A DNA stretch of 64,000 nucleotides, taken from positions 80,120,941 to 80,184,940 of the forward strand of contig JAVGWX010000004.1 of NCBI GenBank assembly GCA_036924085.1, given 5' to 3'. The notes beneath the pieces are model-generated. The model was not told where the DNA came from. It made no database searches and saw only the letters and a list, made by a program, of their open reading frames with translations. Origin of the DNA: Ariolimax columbianus (lineage: Eukaryota; Mollusca; Gastropoda; Stylommatophora; Arionidae). The translations under genes and the position numbers were made by a program. Shown in pieces: positions 56,182 to 64,000 of this stretch; position 1 is the stretch's first letter; each line of letters begins with the position of its first letter.

Positions 56182-56637
56182 CTAATTTAACTAAACGATG
56201 CATATTTATACTTTGCTAGAAGACTCTACAGAGCCTGTATACAACCAGTTTTTGAAGGATTGTTCAATCTATATGCGCATCCATCTTTAATAGACTCAAA
56301 CACTAGAGCTTTAGTAGAGCCTCAGCCAGTTAGACACCATCTATAGCTGCTCTTAACAAACCACCTGGTGAAAGGTACAAATAACTTGGGTAGATTTTTA
56401 ACTTAATTTTTGTTAAGCGGTTGTTAAGCCTACTCTTTTCTATTCCCAACTGCCAAAGAATTTTTAACGTGCTCGACACTGAACATGGGCGTCCAAACTC
56501 ACTGTCCGGTGATCATGGCAATTTTTACCCAAATGATCCACGTGAAAAATTCACATCTTCACCATGATTCGAACCTGCGACCTTCGTCACCCAAGGCAGA
56601 AACCTTACTTCGAGAACACCAAGTCCCATAAACTCAA
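56182..56637 (-). mobile_element. tRNA-derived SINE, minus strand, unit 3
   Basis: Counterpart of 8,985-9,440; same boxes and same LINE-like tail. Confidence 0.75.
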
Positions 56638-56676
56638 AGATAATTTTCCTCTTGAAATAACCGAATGGTTAGCCGA

Positions 56677-56942
56677 GGTCTTTGTGTATGGCAAAGACAT
56701 GAATAGCACCACTGCCCCACATAGAGCATGTCGTAAGAGGCGACTAACTGTGTGACATGGCATAACGCCGACCATGCTTAGGTGCTTTGTTAAGAGCAGC
56801 ATAGATGGCGCCTAAAAGACTATTTCGTTCTAGTGTTTGTCTATTAAGACAGAATCGTTCATCGGTTAATCACCATATAAAAACACTTGTTACATACATA
56901 ATCTGTAGAGCCTTCTATTCCAGTATAAAGACGTTAAGTTAA
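56677..56942 (+). mobile_element. SINE 3' part, plus strand, unit 3
   Basis: Counterpart of 9,480-9,745. Confidence 0.65.
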
Positions 56943-56946
56943 TTTG

Positions 56947-57207
56947 TATCCCCTGTTCTATTCCACTGACTAGAAAGTGCAAATGCTTTGGTCACATCAA
57001 GAGACCCAACGGTCTCAAGAGAAAAGTTATGAACGGTAGGGTGCAAGGCAAAAGAGAAAGGGTAGACCAAGAAGACGATGACACCAAGATATCCAGGAAT
57101 GCCTGGGTATGACTGTGGTGGAGGCAGGAATTTTGGCAAGGGAACAATTTTCTTTCAGACAGACTGTGATGAGAGCGACGTTCTATAAGGACATGCTACT
57201 ACATGAT
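56947..57207 (+). pseudogene. RTE-like C-terminal fragment, unit 3
   Basis: Counterpart of 9,750-10,010 with the same internal deletion. Confidence 0.6.
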
Positions 57208-57658
57208 GGTTGAGGTGATGGAACAAGGTCAATTTCAAGTTTTCCAACTGATTGAAAAGTGTGCTCGGTTAAGAGATAAGCTCGGGGCAGATTCAAATGG
57301 TACATACGTCACATCAACCTCCCGTGAGGAAAATGGAGATGAAGTCGGGAGCGTTAGCAACACAGAGAATACAAGCCATAAAATGGCAGCTTAGACAAAC
57401 TGACAGAGAGTGCAGACAAAGATCTTCAAACTCAGAACTCAGACACCGCCACATAATTTACTTAACATATTTATACTGGTGTAGACGACTCTACAGAGTC
57501 TGTATTCCACCAGTTTCATTTACATCTCCTTGCTCTAAAAGCTATGCGCATCCAATTTATTCTTAAATGCATTAACTGTCCCTGTCTCCACTACCTCCTG
57601 TAGCAATGCATACCCGGCATTCAGCACTCTCTGGCTAAAAAAATGTTTCCTAATATCT

Positions 57659-58045
57659 GGCTTGGCTTGGCTTCGTTCTCAATCTTCCGCTACCAAACCC
57701 TGAAAGAGCTTACGTTGCAGAATGTAGTACAGAAAACGGAATGCGTAGTGTCGTAGTTTACAGCTGGACTGCCATATTTGCACCTTTCGATCCAACACAT
57801 CCGACTTCAGCAAGCACTTTTTAGTACCAGGTTAGCATTCTTTCTTCGATCCCTTCTCCTTAGTCAGTCTGCCCTGCAGCAGCCTGTTATCTAGGATCAC
57901 CGTGTGGAGGTGTAGAAGGTATTGGCAGCTCTGGTTTGCTGACCATGACGCTTGCACTCAGCTCTAGTTTGCTGACCCTGACGCTAGCAGTCAGCTATGG
58001 GTCGCTGACCGCTGCAGCTCATGCGCTGCTCACCATCTTGATCCC
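57659..58045 (-). mobile_element. (AAGCC)-tailed retroposon, unit 3
   Basis: Counterpart of 10,462-10,848, nested in the CR1-like fragment with the same one-mismatch 12-base flanks. Confidence 0.75.
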
Positions 58046-58596
58046 TTCATAATATCTAATCTGGACCTCTCTTTAGTAAATTTGTAGCTATGCCCTCTTG
58101 TTCTTGTAAGTGGCTGTAATTTTGTTTTAAACTTGTCATAGTCTAATTTATCCATTCCATTGATCATCTTATAAACCTGTTTTAAGTAACCTCGAATTCG
58201 TCTCTCTTCTTAACTTAACTTAACTTAATGTCTTTATACTGGTTTAGTAAACCCTGCAGAGTCTGTATACAACCAATTTCATTTCTATCACTTTGCTCTA
58301 AAAGCTATGCCCATCCAATTTATTGTTAAATGCATTAACTATCCCTGCCACCACTACCTCCTCTGGCAATGCATTCCAAACACTCACCACTCTCTGACTA
58401 AAAAATATTTCTTAATATCTAATCTGGACCTTTCATTCAACTTGTAGCTATGCCCTCTTGTAATTTTGGGTGGCTGTATTTTAAAACAAACTTGTTATAG
58501 TCTAATTTATCCATTCCTCTGATCATCTTATAAACCTGTATTAAGTCACCACGAATTCTTCTCTCTTCTCGGTTTTTCTGAGTCTTACCTCATAAC

Positions 58597-59737
58597 TGTA
58601 ATTCTGGAATCCCACTATACTCTTTCTCGCTCTTTTTTATATTCTTTCCAGCATGTTGATATCCCCTCTATGATAGGGACTCCACACCTGTATACAAAAC
58701 TTCAATCTAGGTCTAATTAATGCTTTTTATAGTTTGACTATCACTTTCTTTCTCCTATTTTTAATATTTCTTTTTATCATACCTAACATTGCATTTGCTA
58801 TATTCACTGCTACCTGGACTTGCTCACTCACCTTACCTGTATGATCTATTGTAACCCGTAGGTCCCTTTCCTTATCTTCCTTTTTAAAATTGTTCTCGCT
58901 CATTCTGTAATTATGTTCCATATTGGATCTACCCATGTGGATGACTGTACATTTATCTACATTAAACTCAATTTGCCAGCTTTCAGACCATTCTCTAATT
59001 TTATGTAAATATGACCTCAATATATCCACTTCCGCTTTAGATGAGACACTACTGCATAGTTTTGTGTCATTAGCAAATTTTGCAATCATGGATCCCATAT
59101 CAATGCCCAAATCATTCATATATATCAAGAACAAAATTGGTCACAAAACCGAGCCATGTGGCACTCCACTTTTCACTTTACACCACTCAGAGTACTCCTT
59201 AATTATGCCCACCCTCTGCCTTCTTCCCATTAACCAATTTTCAATCCATTTGGCAACTTCCCCACGTATTCCATGTGATTTTAACTTTCGAAATAATCTT
59301 TGATGAGGTATTCTATCATCAAAGACCTTTGCAAAATCAAGATAAATAACGTCCACTGACTCCCCTTATCTATCATTTTGGTAACCTCCTCCATGAATTC
59401 TAATAGATTTGTTAAGCCTGATCTCCATCTAGTAAACTCCATGCTGACTATTTCTAATTAGATTAAATTTGTCTAAATGCATTACAATGTTTTCTTTGAT
59501 TATTGACTCTATCAATTTTACAGACTATGCTCATTAAACTCACAGGTCTATAATTTGCTGGATCTGATTTTTTGCCCTTTTTGAATAAGGAAATCACTCC
59601 TGTATCTTTCCAATTCAGTGTAACAATCCCTTCTTGTCAATACCATCTTCTCCTGGACATTTATCCACTTTCAACCCCTCCAATTTTTTAAAAACAATTT
59701 CCTCTGTAATACATATTGATCCTAATCCCGCTGTATC
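58597..59737 (-). pseudogene. CR1-like reverse transcriptase, unit 3
   Basis: Counterpart of 11,400-12,540, with the same TGA before 'PILFLIYMNDL' and the same 'KFANDTKL' motif C. Confidence 0.85.
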
Positions 59738-60357
59738 TATCTCTTTGAAAAATAGACACTGTAGACCGGGTTTGTCTGAATCTTTCCTCAAAACTGCAAT
59801 TCTGAAATCCCACTATCAGTTTTGTCGCTCTTTTTTCTATTCTTTCCAGCATGTTTATATCCTCTCTTTTATAAGGACTCCACACATGTACACAGTACTC
59901 CAATCTAAGTCTAACGAATGCTCCATGCAGTTTGACTATCACTTCCTTGAAATCAGTTGTGATTGAGGAGCACCGAAGCACACACCAGAATATATCCTTC
60001 ATCACTGCCCCACTTATACAGACTAAAGAGAGGCAGTCTGGCCTGCTCGAAAAGCTGTGGAGGAAAGGTCTGAAGCACAACCTACTTGATGAATCTCACC
60101 GTCCTAGAAGTATCGCACCAGTTGATCAGAAGAGGACGAGGTGGCTTTCAATCCATGCTACTGGAAGGTACAAAACAGAACGAATTGCTATACTTCCACA
60201 ACAGCTAGCCAGTTTATATGAAATCTGTATTCAAGCATTTTCAGTGGTTATTTCAGCAGCATGAATCTTTTTGATGTGGCTGGAGACATGTACAAATCTG
60301 ATTAAACGAATTTTACGAGATGCCTGAAATGGTAAAATGTGTACATTATTTGAATCC

Positions 60358-60444
60358 CAGGTGACACTCCTGTGTTTGTGTGTGGTTGTATGTATGTGTA
60401 TGTGTGTGTGGTTGTATGTATGTGTGTATATAAATATATGTATT

Positions 60445-60512
<68 letters not shown>

Positions 60513-60583
60513 ATTATGTGTATATGTATATATTTATTTACACACAGACACAAACACACACACACACACATTCACAGAGTTCT
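60358..60583. repeat. Compound microsatellite, unit 3
   Basis: Counterpart of 13,161-13,380 with a 6-base longer AT core. Confidence 0.95.
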
Positions 60584-61208
60584 TAGCAGACGCCAACCAA
60601 ATGATGCAGCTACTCGATAGAGAGGACAAGAAAGCGGGACTGGAGATGAATGTTTCGAACACCAAAGTGTTGGGCAATAGCTAGGCCACTTGTGGTCCAG
60701 TCTTCCTTGGCGAGGTACGTTTAAAGTGTACCAACGAGTACATCTATCTTTGACGTTTTCTCAATATGGAGAATAACCTGCAACCTGAACTGACAAGACT
60801 TTGGGCAGCCTTCTCGTCTATTAACCCAGTCCTAGATGGGTGTCATGACCAAGACCTACGAGTCTCCCTCTTCAATTGCACTGTACTCCCTGCGATGGAG
60901 ACTAACAAAATCACTAGAGAACAAATTGAGTGACCCAGGCCTGCCTTCAGAGACGCTTGGTCGGAATCACTATCCGGATCCAACGTATGCAAAGTCTCTA
61001 CAATTCTGACATGAGACGATTGTCCCTGATGATGGATACAGTAATCGATGCAGGCAAGGCAAAACATAGATGGGCAGGTCACATGTTGCGACAAAACGAT
61101 GGTCGATGGAGTAAACTGGTACCCCCGCGGAAGACCTCCAATGCGTTGGTGAAACTCCTTTGCTATACCCTGGAACTTCAGGAAGCACTAAAGGAGCACT
61201 AACTACGA
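60584..61208 (+). pseudogene. RTE-like C-terminal fragment, unit 3
   Basis: Counterpart of 13,381-14,005, with the same microsatellite-edge truncation. Confidence 0.8.
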
Positions 61209-61302
61209 ACTGGACTTCCTTGGCTCCAAGACATGGTCCGCTGAAGACGAAGTTCAGACCCGCAGCTACGCGGAGGAAGGGGTCATAACAATCGAAATCA
61301 AG

Positions 61303-61938
61303 ATATATATTTCTGTAAATACCCTCTGGGGCGTTGACCATGACCTTCCTCTTCTCCTCGCTGATTTCCATCCATAATTTCTGGACTGCATTGTCATGTT
61401 TTGAGATCAGCCTTGCGAGTTCAGGCTCTGTTACAACCAGACCGGTAATGTCGTCGGAAATCGGAGGTTGGTGAGTATGCTTCCACCTATTGTGACCGTC
61501 CCTAAGTGTTCATCCAATGCTTCTGACACAATGCGTCTTGGAAAACATTGAAACGTGTTTTGGAGAAAGGAAACACCCCTGATACCCGCCGATGATTGTC
61601 GTGCGGAACCATTCACCTGTGGTCCCGTTGAGGTAAACTGCACTGCTAGCATCAAAGTATCGTTTTTCAGTGACGTGGTAGAGCCGCCATCCTATCTCAA
61701 GGGCCTCATGGCCCACTCTATCAAAAATCGATGCAGACCTAATACAATTGATGTTTGTGCTAGGTTTATTTTTCACTGATCAAACGCAATTTAAAAATGG
61801 GTTCTATTGCACTTCGACCAGCTCTGAAACTCGCTTGTTCTTCTGCAATAATTGTTCCTGCCCATCGCTGCAGTCTGTTAAGGATAACCCTGAGCATAAC
61901 TGATGGTCCAGTAGTTCCGACACTGTTGGAGGTTACCC
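61303..61938 (-). pseudogene. RTE-like central fragment, unit 3
   Basis: Counterpart of 14,100-14,735, same frameshifts. Confidence 0.82.
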
Positions 61939-62797
61939 TACTTTGGTTTCACTATGATCAATGATATTGTTCAACTATTGTAGATAAATCAACTTGACTT
62001 AAATTTAACTTAAATTATCATCATTATACTGGTTTAGCTGACAATCAGTTTTTGTTTAGTTTTTCCAGTAACCGAAATAAGTTGGACGGGCATCATTGGG
62101 CTTGGGAGTGACGTGTCTTGAGCATCTTCCTAACCTGGCAAGACCTAATCTCTCCCGGGTGATGCGTTTTAGTCCATTATAGTCCCGTGTGTACATTTCA
62201 CAGTCACAACGATGACCAGGCGTGAATAATTGCAAGGAAAAAACACCACAAAATGAACGGACTAGCTAATCCAAATAAAAAAAAGCAACATATTTCTGAG
62301 TGCTAGTCGTCGATTAGTGTGAATTCTAGTCAAATCCAATGCTCTGTAGATTCCATTATGGACTAAAACACGAGAGCAAAGTTAGACCTCCGGCCCGTTA
62401 GGCACCATCTTAAATTAGGCCAATCTTTGTCGCCGAATACTTGATGCATACGTTATGATTGATGCTTGGATGCAGAAAATAAGTACGATTTGTGTGACTA
62501 GAGATTAGTGACAGTGATAGAGGAAGAGAGAAAGAGAGAGATAGAGAGAGAAAAGTGTGAAACTGCACACTATAATTAGGTGCATTAATAGGCAATTTGC
62601 GTGTGAGTACCGAATGACATTTTGAACGCCGAAATATATGACGTAGTCGGTATCTGTAACTTGTGATGGTTTGGGCATTCAAGATTAGAAATTACAGTTG
62701 GTGGAAACTGGATTATAGGTCAGTATTTAGTAACAAATAGTTTAGTCAATATTGGAGTAAACAAGGGATTTCTCTAGAGAATCAGCCATTATATGTA
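61939..62797. other. Unrecognised AT-rich stretch, unit 3
   Basis: Counterpart of 14,736-15,594. Nothing recognisable beyond a GA-rich tract. Confidence 0.4.
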
Positions 62798-63108
62798 CAT
62801 ACCAGAGCTGCTGATACTCTTCTACACTTTCACGCGGTGATCCTGGATAACAATCTGCAGCAGGGCAGACTGGCTAAAGAGAAAAGATCGAAGAGAGAAA
62901 GCTAACCCAGTACGCAAAAAATGCTTGCTGAAGTCGGATGTGTTGGACCAAAAGGTACAAATATCGCAATCAAGCTGTATACTACGAAACAACGAATTCC
63001 GCTGTCCGGATTACATTCTGCTACTTGCAAAGGACTTGGTAGAGGGACTTTGAAAACGAACGAGGAAGAACTTATAACAAATCTATGGGTATGCGTAGAC
63101 TTCTGGTT
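62798..63108 (+). mobile_element. Inverted retroposon copy, unit 3
   Basis: Counterpart of 15,595-15,905; one substitution (G to A near 62,968). Confidence 0.7.
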
Positions 63109-63631
63109 TGGACTAGGTTGATGGCAGACATGTTGAACTTTTGGAGTTTTTTTTATATCTCTATCCATCGTTGCCTTGGTCGACCTCTTGTTCTTATCCA
63201 TTGAAAGCTTTATGTAGTATGACAGGGCCTTTAGGCAGGATTCCTGCTTTCCATTTGCCGGTCACAACTGTCGAGGTCTGCTACAATCCTTCGAAAAAGC
63301 ACCACTGACTGTCAAAGTTTCTCGATACGGACCACAGTAACGCACCGTTGCCATCGGTACGACACCACACATTTCGTCCCGCTACCTGGCCGGGGAGAGG
63401 CGGGCGAGCGTTTTCGGCAAGTACGCGCTATCGCTCCGTCTGTCGGGACTGAGATCGCTGTACGAAGACAAGGTGAACGAAACTTGTTCGCATCCCGATG
63501 AACATTTCATGAAGCATCTGGTTATACAGTGGGAGGAGGGTCTACAGACACATGGCAAGCCCTAGTCCAAAAGACAGGGTAAATCAACTAACAAGGAAGG
63601 ATCAGAGCACCATTTTCCGACTGAAAACTCA
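63109..63631. other. GC-richer segment with exon-like frame, unit 3
   Basis: Counterpart of 15,906-16,428. No family recognised. Confidence 0.3.
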
Positions 63632-63748
63632 ACACATCCCATCAAACAAACACCTGAGCAGAATCCAACACATCCCATCAAACAAACACATGAGCAGAAT
63701 CCAACATATCCCATCAAACAAACACCTGAGCAGAATCCAACCACAACA
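63632..63748. repeat. 36-bp tandem repeat, 3 copies, unit 3
   Basis: Counterpart of 16,429-16,545, same copy number as unit 1. The remaining 63,749-64,000 is the unrecognised sequence that follows it. Confidence 0.92.
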
Positions 63749-64000
63749 TACTCTTGAGTGGCAGATGTGTACACACCTATATGAAACCGTTGATTATCAT
63801 CTCTTTTAGTGCTCAGAGATAAATGATTTTAAGAAAATGCTTCTTCCTCCGTGACCAGATACATGAACATTTTGTATGGCACTAGATAACATCTGATAAA
63901 CAAGTGCAGATACCATTACATGGAAATAGGCCGACGGGCGAGAGCCGGATGCTGTTGAATCCCTAACAACATTCCTTTGCGTGGAAATATTTTTTTTAAG

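Larger units (their letters stand above)
57453..59962 (-). mobile_element. CR1-like LINE cluster, unit 3
   Basis: Counterpart of 10,256-12,765: three truncated copies in one orientation, with boundaries near 58,210 and 59,742. Confidence 0.78.
47192..64000 (+). repeat. Near-identical long duplication of 1-16,797
   Basis: Offset 47,191 up to the CT tract, 47,197 up to the AT tract, 47,203 afterwards. I found only scattered substitutions, for example G to A near 62,968, besides microsatellite length changes. The match continues to the last base. Confidence 0.95.

Overview
The window reads as eukaryotic, intron- and repeat-rich genomic DNA. Evidence for this: several RNase H-bearing and CR1/RTE-like non-LTR retrotransposons, tRNA-derived SINEs, CT/AT/GT microsatellites, a large minisatellite, and no operon-like packing. 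The mix of elements suggests an invertebrate, perhaps a mollusc or other lophotrochozoan, but this is a low-confidence inference. I see no rRNA gene, no functional tRNA gene and no CRISPR array.

Most of the window is a tandem segmental duplication. Each unit consists of (A) a 41-bp minisatellite, (B) a long mosaic of dead retroelements and (D) a single-copy segment ending in an open reading frame. Unit 1 is about 1-24,460 (A 1-7,330; B 7,331-21,010; D 21,011-24,460). Unit 2 is about 24,461-45,940 (A 24,461-25,690; B 25,691-42,540; D 42,541-45,940). Unit 3 starts at about 45,941 and runs off the end of the window (A 45,941-54,521; B 54,522-64,000). Unit 3 from 47,192 to 64,000 is almost base-for-base the same as 1-16,797; the differences I found are a few substitutions and microsatellite length changes. 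Unit 2 is more diverged from both in part B and carries its own deletions and insertions.

The only convincing host genes are the two paralogous ORFs at 23,114-24,460 (448 codons) and 44,645-45,940 (431 codons). Both encode type I membrane proteins: an N-terminal hydrophobic stretch, a Cys-rich ectodomain with many N-glycosylation sequons, one transmembrane helix at residues 384-407 and a short cytoplasmic tail. Their ectodomains, and about 2 kb of upstream noncoding DNA, are nearly identical. The juxtamembrane stretch, helix and tail differ strongly, yet both stay open in frame. The 41-bp minisatellite starts within about 10 bases of the first gene's stop codon and within about 50 bases of the second's. 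This pattern suggests a receptor-like family in which copies share an ectodomain but carry different tails, probably through ectopic recombination or gene conversion.

The rest is retroelement archaeology. An RNase H-type LINE is present as a 3.4-kb plus-strand copy at 30,239-33,650 with a long open frame, as 2.6-kb minus-strand copies at 2,393-5,015 and 49,584-52,206, and as several fragments. CR1-like fragments carry (TTAAG)n-type 3' ends that are shared with the tails of a tRNA-derived SINE family. RTE-like reverse transcriptase fragments and a roughly 360-bp retroposon with an (AAGCC)n tail are nested among them. Flanking duplications identify several insertion events and give their relative order.
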